A DNA stretch of 64,000 bases from Actinomycetota bacterium (lineage in GTDB: Bacteria; Actinomycetota; Coriobacteriia; Anaerosomatales; PHET01), in contig JAJUJM010000003.1 in NCBI GenBank assembly GCA_029265315.1, forward strand, positions 62,001 to 126,000, given 5' to 3'. The notes under the pieces are model-generated. The model was not told the DNA's origin, did no database searches, and saw only the letters and a program-made list of their open reading frames with translations. The number at the start of each line of letters is the position of its first letter. The first letter of the stretch is position 1. Below are positions 16,211 through 24,464 of the stretch, piece by piece. Both the position numbers and the translations under genes were made by a program.

Positions 16211-16813
16211 ATGAAGGTCATCCTGATGCAGGAGCTGAAGGGCCGTGGAGGCGAAGGCGACGTCATCGACGTTGCCCGCGGTTTCGCGGTCAACTACCTG
16301 CTGCCCCGCAAGATCGCCATCGAGGCGACGCCGGGCAACTTGAAGCAGCTCCAGCAGCGTATGCACAACATCAAGAAGCGTGAAGACGCACGTCTCGATG
16401 ATGCGAATTCACTCGCCGCGGTACTTGAGGGCAAGGTCGTGACGATCGCAGCCAAAGTCGGCGAGGAGGGTCGCCTGTTCGGTTCGGTCACGGCGCCGAT
16501 GGTCCACGAGGCCATCCTCGAGCAGCTCGGGGTCGACGTCGATCGACGCAAGATCGAGACGCACGGACACATCAAGGACGTGGGTCCTCATGTCGTCGAC
16601 ATCTCGATCTACCGCGAGGTCAAGGCGCAGATCACGGTGGACGTGGTGGCTGAAGGCACCATCGTCGCCGAGCCGGTCGTCGCGGTCGAGGAAGTTCAGG
16701 CCGTCGAATCCGCGCAGTCTGCGGACTCCTCGGAGTCCGAGGTCGAGACCGAGCCTGTCGAAGCCGTCGACGAAGCTGACGAGGAGCCGACTGAGGCCCC
16801 CGAGGCTGAGTAG
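16211..16813 (+). CDS. rplI: 50S ribosomal protein bL9 with acidic tail
   Basis: 200 residues from ATG 16211 (TGGAGGAGAAG just upstream). Residues 1-148 are a complete bL9: MKVILMQELKGRGGEGDVID, FAVNYLLPRKIAIEAT, the long helix QQRMHNIKKREDARLDDANS, and the C-domain ending in VVDISIYREVKAQITVDVV. Residues about 150-200 are an added acidic tail rich in Glu, Val and Ser that ordinary bL9 lacks. bL9 stabilises mRNA-ribosome tracking. Last gene of the operon; a strong hairpin follows. Confidence 0.96.
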   Translation: MKVILMQELKGRGGEGDVIDVARGFAVNYLLPRKIAIEATPGNLKQLQQRMHNIKKREDARLDDANSLAAVLEGKVVTIAAKVGEEGRLFGSVTAPMVHEAILEQLGVDVDRRKIETHGHIKDVGPHVVDISIYREVKAQITVDVVAEGTIVAEPVVAVEEVQAVESAQSADSSESEVETEPVEAVDEADEEPTEAPEAE

Positions 16814-16832
16814 GGTCGTTCCCTTGTCGTCG

Positions 16833-16871
16833 GAGAGGCCGTCGCCGCGTCGCGGGGCGGCCTCTCTTGTT
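16833..16871 (+). terminator. Terminator after rplI
   Basis: Perfect 9-bp stem GAGAGGCCG (16833-16841) with CGGCCTCTC (16858-16866), loop GC-rich, followed by TTGTT. It separates the ribosomal operon from dnaB. Confidence 0.75.
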
Positions 16872-16895
16872 GCTCCGCGCACTTCGGCGAGCTTC

Positions 16896-16966
16896 TGTGG
16901 ACTCGGTGGATAACCCGGGTTTCCACAGGTGAGAGCGATGACGTTTCCACTCGCCCCTGTGGATGC
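16896..16966. promoter_or_regulatory. Cluster of DnaA-box-like 9-mers
   Basis: Five sites resembling TTATCCACA on either strand lie within 71 bases: TGTGGACTC (16896-16904), GGTGGATAA (16905-16913, one mismatch), GTTTCCACA (16919-16927), GTTTCCACT (16943-16951) and TGTGGATGC (16958-16966). The cluster is 78 bases before dnaB. It may be a DnaA-binding control region for dnaB or a remnant of origin DNA; the individual sites are imperfect. Confidence 0.45.
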
Positions 16967-17043
16967 CTCATTCGGCTGCATCGCGTGTCAGCCGTCCGCG
17001 CTATCATCGCTACCGCTCCATAGACGGAGAAGGGGGTGCATGG

Positions 17044-18414
17044 ATGGCGGACGGTGATGGTCGTGGTGCGCGCACGAGCGCGATGGATCGGATTCCGCCA
17101 CATAACCTGGAGGCCGAGCAAGCGGTCCTGGGATCGATGCTGCTTTCCACTGAGGCGCTGGAAGGCGCACTCGGCATGCTCAAACGAGAGGATTTCCACA
17201 GACCCGCTCACGGGCGGATATTCGAGGCGATGCTCGACTTGAACAGCCGAGCGGTACCCGTGGACCACCTGTCTGTCGCTGATAGGCTCGATGTCAAAGG
17301 CGAGCTTGAGGCATCAGGAGGAAAGCCCTACCTTCTCGAGCTCTCAAGCTCTGTGCCGACGACCGCCAATTGGAGCCGTTATGCGGAGATCGTCAGACGC
17401 ACTTCGATGCTCAGGCAACTCATCGACGCGGGAACGCGTGTGGTTGCACTCGGTTATGACGCACCCGACGAGGAGGCCAGTGTCGTCGAGGAGGCCGAGC
17501 GGCTGATCTTCGATGTCACCAACAAGCGTGTCTCAAGCAACTTCCAAGACATCAAGCCGCTGCTCAAGAGCTCGCTTGAACGGATCGAGGAGCTCGCCCG
17601 CAAGGACGTGCACATCACTGGAGTGCGGTCGGGGTTCACCCGCCTCGATGAACTGCTTTCCGGCTTCCACCCCGGCGACCTCATCATCCTTGCGGCGCGG
17701 CCCTCTGTTGGCAAGACCGCGTTCGCGCTCAACATCGCGGTGGAAGCGGCGCGCTCTGGGGCTTCGGTCGCGATCTTCTCTCTCGAGATGTCCGCGGAAC
17801 AGTTGATACAACGCGTCGTAGGCTCGGAGGCCCGTATCAATCTGCAGGACATTCGCACCGGGCGGATCCGCGACGAGGATTGGCGCAAGATCCACGACGC
17901 CATGTCGCGGCTGCACACGTTGAACATCTGGGTGGATGACACGCCGGCCATCTCGATCCTGGAAGTCCGCGCGAAGGCTCGCAGGCAGCTCCGGGACAAG
18001 CCGAATGGGTTCATCATCGTCGACTACCTGCAGCTCATGCAGCCGCAGAACAGGCGCGCCGAGAATCGGCAGGTCGAGATCGCTGAGATCTCGCGAGGGC
18101 TGAAGATCCTCGCCAAGGAGCTCAAGGTGCCCGTCTTGGCTCTCTCCCAGCTCTCTCGCGAGGTCGAGAAGCGTGCCGGCAAGCGCCCGCAGCTCTCCGA
18201 TCTGCGCGAGTCAGGCGCCATCGAGCAGGATGCGGACGTGGTCATGTTCATCGACCGCGTCACACAGCATGGTGCTGAGCCGGAAGAGGGCCGGCCGCCC
18301 ATAGGCACCGCGGAGGTCATCGTCGCGAAGCACCGGAATGGTCCTTTGGGTACCATCGACCTCGTGTTCCTAGAGAACTACACCAAGTTCACCAACCCCG
18401 CGCGCGAGCCCTGA
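17044..18414 (+). CDS. dnaB: Replicative DNA helicase DnaB
   Basis: 456 residues, ATG 17044 with AGGGGG at 17031-17036. N-terminal domain from RIPPHNLEAEQAVLGSML; RecA-type helicase domain with Walker A ARPSVGKTAFALN (about residue 220), FSLEMSAEQLIQR, Walker B GFIIVDYLQLM, LSQLSREVEKR and DLRESGAIEQDADVVMFIDR. Length is that of ordinary intein-free DnaB. It forms the hexameric fork helicase. Close linkage with rpsF-ssb-rpsR-rplI is common in bacteria and often close to the origin. Confidence 0.97.
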   Translation: MADGDGRGARTSAMDRIPPHNLEAEQAVLGSMLLSTEALEGALGMLKREDFHRPAHGRIFEAMLDLNSRAVPVDHLSVADRLDVKGELEASGGKPYLLELSSSVPTTANWSRYAEIVRRTSMLRQLIDAGTRVVALGYDAPDEEASVVEEAERLIFDVTNKRVSSNFQDIKPLLKSSLERIEELARKDVHITGVRSGFTRLDELLSGFHPGDLIILAARPSVGKTAFALNIAVEAARSGASVAIFSLEMSAEQLIQRVVGSEARINLQDIRTGRIRDEDWRKIHDAMSRLHTLNIWVDDTPAISILEVRAKARRQLRDKPNGFIIVDYLQLMQPQNRRAENRQVEIAEISRGLKILAKELKVPVLALSQLSREVEKRAGKRPQLSDLRESGAIEQDADVVMFIDRVTQHGAEPEEGRPPIGTAEVIVAKHRNGPLGTIDLVFLENYTKFTNPAREP

Positions 18415-18443
18415 GGCCAGCGCGCCAGCGAGCAGGAGTCCGT

Positions 18444-19820
18444 GTGTCCGATAGTGCACACGTCGTGATCATCGGCGCAGGTCCCGCCGGCATCTTCGCC
18501 GCTCTGGAGCTTGCGCGAAACGGCATGACGGATGTCCTGATGGTCGAGAAGGGACATGCCATCTCGAAGCGCCGCTGTCCGGCGCGCGAGACGTCGTGTG
18601 TCGGATGCCGCACGTGCGACATCATGACGGGCTGGGGCGGCGCAGGCGCGTTCTCCGATGGCAAGCTCACGCTCACCACTGAGGTGGGCGGATGGCTGCC
18701 CGACTACGTCGAGAGGGCGGCACTTGAGGAACTCCTCGCGTACTCAGACGGGCTGTGGCTGGAGTTCGGCGCCACTGACGAGGTCCACGGTCCTGACCCG
18801 CAGACCGCCGCGGACCTGCAACGCGAGGCGACGCTCGCCGGTATGAGGCTGGTACCGATGCGCATCAGGCATCTGGGCACCGATCGTTCGCCACAGGTCC
18901 TTGACGCGATGCGTCAGCACCTGGAAGCCGTCGGCGTTCGTATCCGCACCGAGGTCGCTGCTGTGCGGATCCTCGCCGAAGAGAACCGCGTGTCGGGAGT
19001 CGAGCTCTCGGACGGCGCCACGGTGAGAACCTCGACTGTGATCGCGGCGCCCGGGCGAGAAGGTGCGGACTGGCTTGCCGGACAGGCCCGTACCCTGAAG
19101 ATCCCGCTCACGAACAACGCAGTCGACATCGGTGTGCGCGTCGAGTGTCCGGCCCCTGTGATGGAACGGCTCACGACGCCTCTGTACGAAGCGAAGCTCG
19201 TCTACCACACCAAGTCGTTCGGCGACCCGGTCCGGACCTTCTGCATGAATCCGTACGGCGAGGTCACCACTGAGAGCTACGGAGACGTGGTGACCGTCAA
19301 CGGACACAGTTTCGCCGAATCCAAGACCGACTACACCAACTTCGCGGTGCTCGTGAGTCAGCGCTTCACCGAGCCGTTCGATGACCCGCTCGCCTATGGG
19401 CGCTCCATCGCGCGCCTGGCGAACCTGTTGGGCGACGGGATCCTCGTCCAGCGGTACAGCGACCTCAAGGCCGGCAGACGCTCCACGCCGGAGCGCATCA
19501 CCCAAGGACTCACCGTGCCCACGCTGGCTGGCGCGACGCCCGGCGACCTCGCGGCCGTGCTGCCGTATCGTCATCTGACCGACATCATCGAGTTCGTGGA
19601 GGCTCTCGACGCGCTCGTGCCTGGAATCGCGGGACCGAGCACGCTCATGTACGGCGTCGAGGTCAAGTTCTACTCCTCCCGGCTCGAGGTCGATGCGGAC
19701 CTGCAGACATCAGTCGAGGGTCTGTTCGCGATCGGCGACGGCGCAGGCATCACGCGTGGACTGGTGCAGGCAGGCGCGAGCGGTGTCATCGCGGCGCGCG
19801 CGATCATCCGGCATCGCTGA
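18444..19820 (+). CDS. COG2509-type FAD-dependent dehydrogenase
   Basis: 458 residues from GTG 18444 (CAGGAG at 18432-18437). N-terminal dinucleotide fold VVIIGAGPAGIFAALELA; then the COG2509 signature with spaced cysteines (RRCPARETSC, VGCRTC) and GWGGAGAFSDGKL; middle VIAAPGREGADWLAGQ; FAD-closing LFAIGDGAGITRGLVQAGASG. The family is widespread and its reaction is unknown; the four-cysteine patch next to FAD could carry electrons or bind a metal. No obvious partner except the adjacent AIM24 gene. Confidence 0.8.
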   Translation: MSDSAHVVIIGAGPAGIFAALELARNGMTDVLMVEKGHAISKRRCPARETSCVGCRTCDIMTGWGGAGAFSDGKLTLTTEVGGWLPDYVERAALEELLAYSDGLWLEFGATDEVHGPDPQTAADLQREATLAGMRLVPMRIRHLGTDRSPQVLDAMRQHLEAVGVRIRTEVAAVRILAEENRVSGVELSDGATVRTSTVIAAPGREGADWLAGQARTLKIPLTNNAVDIGVRVECPAPVMERLTTPLYEAKLVYHTKSFGDPVRTFCMNPYGEVTTESYGDVVTVNGHSFAESKTDYTNFAVLVSQRFTEPFDDPLAYGRSIARLANLLGDGILVQRYSDLKAGRRSTPERITQGLTVPTLAGATPGDLAAVLPYRHLTDIIEFVEALDALVPGIAGPSTLMYGVEVKFYSSRLEVDADLQTSVEGLFAIGDGAGITRGLVQAGASGVIAARAIIRHR

Positions 19821-19823
19821 CGC

Positions 19824-19837
19824 CGCGTTCGAACGCG
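19824..19837. repeat. 14-bp perfect palindrome
   Basis: CGCGTTC-GAACGCG directly after the flavoprotein stop. It could fold as a short stem or bind a dimeric protein; no function is assigned. Confidence 0.35.
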
Positions 19838-19989
19838 AGGCATCAGGCAGAGCCGCTGGCCGCTCCTGGACGGCGCGTTCTTCGCTGACCGATGCGCCGG
19901 GACCGACACGCCGGCGATGCGTCAGGATCAAGCTCTCCCGGGGAAAGGTTTCCTGTGTTGGAGAATCGTGTACAGGGGAGGGAGACGAC

Positions 19990-20703
19990 ATGAGCGATCA
20001 GCCATCGATCGAGCCGGGGGCCGCCCGTTCACTTGCGGACTTCGTCGCCGCACACTCGCAGGAGAACTCAGAGGGCACATGGCAGCTGGAGGCGGGTGAG
20101 CGCTGCCTGGAGGTCCACCTCAACAGCTCCACGGTCTTCGCGAAGATCGGTGCGATGGTGGCCAGGTACGGTGACATCCACTTCGAGCACGCGGGAGCCG
20201 GGGGTGCTGCGAAGTTCCTCAAACAGGCCTTCACCGGTGAGCAGCTGCGGATGATGCGCTGCACCGGGAGCGGAGTGCTGTACTGTGCCGACCAGAACAA
20301 GCACATCTCGATCCTGCACCTGAACAACGAGACCATCTTCGTCAACGCGAACGACTGCCTCGCGTACTCGGAGGGCATCGGCTGGGACGTCGTCGTGACC
20401 AAGGGCGCGGGCGTGGTGACCGGCGGTCTGTTCTCGCTGAAGCTCTGGGGCACCGGTTTCGTAGCGATCACGTCGCACGGCAAGCCGCTCGTGCTGGGCG
20501 TGTCTCCGCAGGCTCCGCTGTTCACTGACCCGAATGCGACCGTGGCGTGGTCGGACGGGCTTCAGACCAGCGTTCACACCGACGTCTCGTGGAAGACGTT
20601 CATCGGACGCGCGTCAGGCGAGACATGGCAGATGCGCTACGACGGCACCGGATTCGTGGTCGTGCAGCCGTATGAGGAGGTCGTGGTCGTCAGCGGGTCG
20701 TAG
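19990..20703 (+). CDS. AIM24 family protein
   Basis: 237 residues from ATG 19990, after GGGGAGGGAGAC. The beta-sandwich AIM24 (DUF124) fold covers about 35-230: GERCLEVHLNSSTVFAKIGA, YGDIHFEHAG, GSGVLYCADQNKHISILHL, LAYSEGIGWDVVVTKGAGVV, GTGFVAITSHGKPLVLGV, VAWSDGLQTSVHTDVSW. The repeated Gly-rich turns are typical. The yeast relative affects the mitochondrial inner membrane; the bacterial role is unknown. Convergent with the TetR gene, nine bases apart. Confidence 0.85.
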   Translation: MSDQPSIEPGAARSLADFVAAHSQENSEGTWQLEAGERCLEVHLNSSTVFAKIGAMVARYGDIHFEHAGAGGAAKFLKQAFTGEQLRMMRCTGSGVLYCADQNKHISILHLNNETIFVNANDCLAYSEGIGWDVVVTKGAGVVTGGLFSLKLWGTGFVAITSHGKPLVLGVSPQAPLFTDPNATVAWSDGLQTSVHTDVSWKTFIGRASGETWQMRYDGTGFVVVQPYEEVVVVSGS

Positions 20704-20712
20704 GATGCGACT

Positions 20713-21354
20713 TCATGCGACCTCATGCCAGCCCATCACCCTCAGGGCCGCGTCGACGATCGCCTCATCGGGCTCGTCGTCGAGGATGATCGACGTGAGC
20801 ATGTAGCCCACGAGAAGCGCGACGAGCGCACGGATTCGCGCATCGCGACTCGTATCGGCCCCGGTGGGCGCTCCGAGTTCCGCATCGAGTTCGGCCGCCT
20901 TGGCTCTAAGGTGCTCGAAGACGGGGCGGATGACCGTCTCGCGGTATTCGTGCACGAAATCCGCGTTCCGTGTGGCGACGGGAAGCATGGTCTGGAGGAA
21001 CGGCCGGTAGAACCGTACCGCGCGCCGACGGTCCGACACCGCTGCTAGAAGCCGCGTTCGTAGACCGTGAGCGCTCATCGAGTCGATGAGCGCGAGTCCC
21101 TCACGACGTAGGCGGCCGATACCGGTTCTCATCAGAGCGAGAAAGATGGCTTCCTTTCCGGGGAAGTGACGGTACAGCGCCGGTTCGCTCACTCCTACGC
21201 GCGCGGCGATGTCGCGCATCGAGCCGGCGTCGTAGCCCCGCTCGGCGAACACAGCGAAGGCCGCTTCGAGAATCTCTCCCCTGCGACCGTCTGCTTCGCC
21301 AGCAAGGAGACCTCCGGCCACGACCGCGTCCGGCTGTTCATCGCTGCGGGTCAT
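20713..21354 (-). CDS. TetR/AcrR regulator, last gene of the exporter operon
   Basis: 213 residues from 21354. N-terminal helix-turn-helix at about 25-70: ILEAAFAVFAERGYDAGSM, DIAARVGVSEPALYRHFPGK. The rest is an all-helical ligand domain with hydrophobic C-terminus. Its start overlaps the ATPase stop (21351-21354). Placement at the end of a ybhGFSR-like operon matches the CecR regulator of the E. coli system, so autorepression of the whole operon is likely. A candidate operator lies 6.3 kb upstream at the operon head (27626-27641). Confidence 0.85.
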   Translation of the reverse strand: MTRSDEQPDAVVAGGLLAGEADGRRGEILEAAFAVFAERGYDAGSMRDIAARVGVSEPALYRHFPGKEAIFLALMRTGIGRLRREGLALIDSMSAHGLRTRLLAAVSDRRRAVRFYRPFLQTMLPVATRNADFVHEYRETVIRPVFEHLRAKAAELDAELGAPTGADTSRDARIRALVALLVGYMLTSIILDDEPDEAIVDAALRVMGWHEVA

Positions 21355-22190
21355 GCTCCGTCCTCCTGTCGGTCTCTGTGTGCCGTCACGAGGTGCACGA
21401 ACACGTCTTCGATCGAGGGAAGCGTGCCCGCCGTCGCGCCGTCCGGGGCATACGCGGCGCGCACTTCCGTGGGGGAGCCCTGTGCGATGAGGCGGCCGGC
21501 GTACATGAAGCCCAGACGGTGACAGTGGTTCGCCTCGTCCATGTAGTGGGTGGTCACGAACAGCGTCACGCCGTCGTCCGCGAGGTCGTAGAGCAGGTCC
21601 CAGAAGTGGCGACGCGCTACCGGGTCGACCCCACTCGTCGGCTCGTCGAGGAAGAGCAGCTCAGGCTCATGGATCGTAGCCGCGCCCAGCGCCAGCCGCT
21701 GTTTCCAGCCCACAGAGAGGTTGGCGGTCAGCTCGTCCTCGCGGCCCTCGAGGTCGGCCATTCGCAGGATGTAGCGCCGGCGCGCGGCGAACTCGGCCCC
21801 CGAGACGTCGTAGACGCCCGCGTAGAAGCGCAGGTTCTCGTCCACGGTCATGTCCTCGAACAGGGCGAACTTCTGCGACATGTACCCGATACGCCGTTTC
21901 ACCTTCTCCGGCTTCGCGATCACGTCATCTCCCAGTACGAGTGCGCTCCCGGCCGTGGGTGCGATGGTCCCTGTGAGCATCCGGATCGCAGTGGTCTTGC
22001 CAGCGCCGTTCGGTCCAAGGAAACCGAACACCTCGCCTCGTCGCACATCGAAGTCGATCGCGTCGACGGCGGTGAACGTGCCGAACCGTTTCGTGAGGCC
22101 GCGCACCGAGATCGCCATATCGGACGAGGGCGCGCTTGAGACGCGTTCTCTCGGGGTCGCCGCATCTCCCACGGTTGCTGCCTGTCCCAC
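21351..22190 (-). CDS. ABC exporter ATPase, canonical half (YbhF C-half-like)
   Basis: 279 residues from the GTG at 22190, placed because AGGAGAGGGG precedes it by five bases and the upstream permease ends at 22204. Walker A FLGPNGAGKTT, Q-loop GYMSQKFALFEDMTV, signature LSVGWKQRLALG, Walker B LLFLDEPTSGVD and the H-loop TTHYMDEANHC. The G-W-K-Q signature is also what the second ATPase domain of E. coli YbhF shows. It should pair with the degenerate ATPase three genes upstream to form the heterodimeric motor. Confidence 0.85.
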   Translation of the reverse strand: MGQAATVGDAATPRERVSSAPSSDMAISVRGLTKRFGTFTAVDAIDFDVRRGEVFGFLGPNGAGKTTAIRMLTGTIAPTAGSALVLGDDVIAKPEKVKRRIGYMSQKFALFEDMTVDENLRFYAGVYDVSGAEFAARRRYILRMADLEGREDELTANLSVGWKQRLALGAATIHEPELLFLDEPTSGVDPVARRHFWDLLYDLADDGVTLFVTTHYMDEANHCHRLGFMYAGRLIAQGSPTEVRAAYAPDGATAGTLPSIEDVFVHLVTAHRDRQEDGA

Positions 22191-22203
22191 GCTCGCCCCT
22201 CTC

Positions 22204-23325
22204 CTAGTCAGCCAGTCGCTTGCTGAACCGCGCCACCGCCACACCGAAGATCGCAACCGCGAACAGAGCCATGGCAACGAGTTGGAACGCCAGGTCATCG
22301 AAGCCGCTGCCTTTGGCGAACGTTGAGCGCATCACGACGACCGCGTATCGCAACGGGATCAGGTAGGTGAGGGGCACGATCTCGGCTGGCATGGACTCGA
22401 TGGGGAAGATGAAGCCGGACAGCACCATCGACGGGATCATGATGAACATGACCGTCTGCTGGGCCTGGGTGCGTGTGCGGGAGACGAGCGATATCAGCAG
22501 CCCCAGCCCGACCGCCGTGATCATGAACAGGAACAGCCCGGACAACACCACGGCCGGTGAGCCGTTGAATGGCACGCCGAACCAGAGCCGCCCGACGATG
22601 GCGACGGTCACCATCTGGACGATCGACGTCAGCATGTAGGGGACTGTCTTGCCGATCAGGTACTCGCCGCGCGAGATGGGCGTCACGAACATCTGCTCGA
22701 GGGTGCCGCGCTCGCGCTCTCGCACCACCGACTGCGACATGATCGACATCGTCGAGATGAGCAGGATGTAGGCGATGAGCGAGGGGATCATCGTGTCCAC
22801 CATGCGCAGGCCGGGGTTGTAGAGGACCCGTACCCGCGCGTCTATCCCCGGCGCCTGGAGCTTCACACCGGTGGCCTCTATCCGTCTGCGGTTGAACGCT
22901 GAGACGATCTGCGCCGAGTAGCCGCTCGCTGTGGATGCAGTGCGTGAGTCGGAGCCGTCCACCACGACGCCGAGCTCTGTGGAGCGGCCGGCGCGCAGCC
23001 GCCTCTCGGTCCCCTCCGGCACCACGAGCGCGACGACCACATCGCCGTGGTCGAGCAGTCCGCGCAACGCGCGTTCGTCGTTGGGGTGCCTGACTATGCG
23101 GAAGTAGCCGGACGCCTCGAACGACGCGACGAGTGCACGGGACGTGGCGCTGTGATCAAGGTCGACCACGGCGGTCTTGAGGTTCTTGACATCGGCGCCC
23201 ACGACGTAGCCGAGCATCACGAGCATGAGGACCGGCATCAGGAACAGCAACCTCAACAGGAGGGGGTCGCGCCGAAGCTGGGTGAACTCCTTCCAGATGA
23301 GCAGCCTGATGTGCCGTGGGTTCAT
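22204..23325 (-). CDS. ABC-2 type permease (YbhR-like)
   Basis: 373 residues from ATG 23325, overlapping the stop of the other permease. ABC2_membrane_3 layout: one N-terminal helix (LLRLLFLMPVLMLVMLGYVV), a ~150-residue extracytoplasmic domain, then five helices from about residue 175 (PSLIAYILLISTMSIMSQS, ERERGTLEQMFVTPISRGEY, LSGFIFPIESMPAEIVPLTY). The ERERGTLEQ motif is the coupling segment facing the ATPase. Paired with the next permease as a heterodimer. Confidence 0.85.
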   Translation of the reverse strand: MNPRHIRLLIWKEFTQLRRDPLLLRLLFLMPVLMLVMLGYVVGADVKNLKTAVVDLDHSATSRALVASFEASGYFRIVRHPNDERALRGLLDHGDVVVALVVPEGTERRLRAGRSTELGVVVDGSDSRTASTASGYSAQIVSAFNRRRIEATGVKLQAPGIDARVRVLYNPGLRMVDTMIPSLIAYILLISTMSIMSQSVVRERERGTLEQMFVTPISRGEYLIGKTVPYMLTSIVQMVTVAIVGRLWFGVPFNGSPAVVLSGLFLFMITAVGLGLLISLVSRTRTQAQQTVMFIMIPSMVLSGFIFPIESMPAEIVPLTYLIPLRYAVVVMRSTFAKGSGFDDLAFQLVAMALFAVAIFGVAVARFSKRLAD

Positions 23326-24464
23326 CGCTGCCTCCTCGCCGAGATGACCGAAGACAGGGTTATCGCGGCCACCGCGTAGACCACCAGGTAGCCCAGCTGG
23401 TCCGAGAGTTCGGCGAATCCCGCGCCCTTGAGGAAGACGCCGCGCGATATCGCCATCATGTAGCGCCCCGGGAACAGGTAGCTCGCCCACTGGAGGACCG
23501 TCGGGATCGAGTCGAGCGGGAACGCGAAGCCTGACAGCATGAAGCCGGGCAGGAACGAGATCATGAGCGCGGCGATGTTGGCCGACTCCATGCTGGGAGC
23601 GATCGCGGAGATGATGAGCCCGATTCCGAGCGAGCAGAACACGAACACGAGGATCGAGGCCGCCAGGAAGCTGACGTCACCGCGCAGCGGCACGTCGAAC
23701 ACAGCGGTCGAAAGAGCGACGATGGCCACCATGTCGGCGAACGCGAGCAACGTCCACGGGAGCAACTTGCCCACCATGAGTTCGGTGCGGCGCAGCGGAC
23801 TCACGCGCATCTGCTCCTCGGTGCCTTGGTCGCGCTCTCTGACGAGCGTGACCGCGGACTGCTGGGTCGTGACGATCATGATGATGACCACGAGCAGCCC
23901 GGGAATCAGGAAATCCGCGGAGCGGCGCTCCGGGTTGTACCACGTGCGGATGCGTGGCTCGATGCGCCCGAACCTCTCCAGGTCGATTCCGCGAGCATCG
24001 GCCCATTGGGCTTGGATGCGCTGGCCGTAGCCCTCGTTCAGAGCGCGTGAGAATGTGGATCCGACGAGTGCTGAATTCGGCTCGCTGCCATCCACGAGCA
24101 CCGCGACCTGCGCCTTGTCGCCGCGTGCGAGGCTGCGGGCGAAGCCTGGCGGCACCACGACCGCGATGCGCGCCGCTCCTCTTTCGAAGCTCTCGCGGAC
24201 GGCTTCGATGTTCGCGACGCGTCCGCGCACGTCGTAGAGGTCGGACGCTTCGTATTTCGCGATGTATGCGCGGCTTGCCGGCGTGAGGTCCTGGTCGACT
24301 ATGAGGGTGGGCACGTTGCGGACGTCGTAGCTGATGGCATAGGCGAACAGCAGAAGCTGGACCGCCGGCAACACCAGCACGGCGACGAGCGTGCGCCAGT
24401 CGCGCGCGAGGTGGATGAACTCCTTTCTCGCGATGGCGAGGATGCGCGTGATCGCTGCGTTCAT
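23322..24464 (-). CDS. ABC-2 type permease (YbhS-like)
   Basis: 380 residues from ATG 24464. Same design as its neighbour: RKEFIHLARDWRTLVAVLVL at the N-terminus with one helix, a large exterior domain, then VRERDQGTEEQMRVSPLRRT and five C-terminal helices with FMLSGFAFPLDSIPTVLQW. About a quarter to a third of positions look shared with the other permease, pointing to an old duplication. Both ends overlap neighbours by four bases. Confidence 0.85.
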   Translation of the reverse strand: MNAAITRILAIARKEFIHLARDWRTLVAVLVLPAVQLLLFAYAISYDVRNVPTLIVDQDLTPASRAYIAKYEASDLYDVRGRVANIEAVRESFERGAARIAVVVPPGFARSLARGDKAQVAVLVDGSEPNSALVGSTFSRALNEGYGQRIQAQWADARGIDLERFGRIEPRIRTWYNPERRSADFLIPGLLVVIIMIVTTQQSAVTLVRERDQGTEEQMRVSPLRRTELMVGKLLPWTLLAFADMVAIVALSTAVFDVPLRGDVSFLAASILVFVFCSLGIGLIISAIAPSMESANIAALMISFLPGFMLSGFAFPLDSIPTVLQWASYLFPGRYMMAISRGVFLKGAGFAELSDQLGYLVVYAVAAITLSSVISARRQR

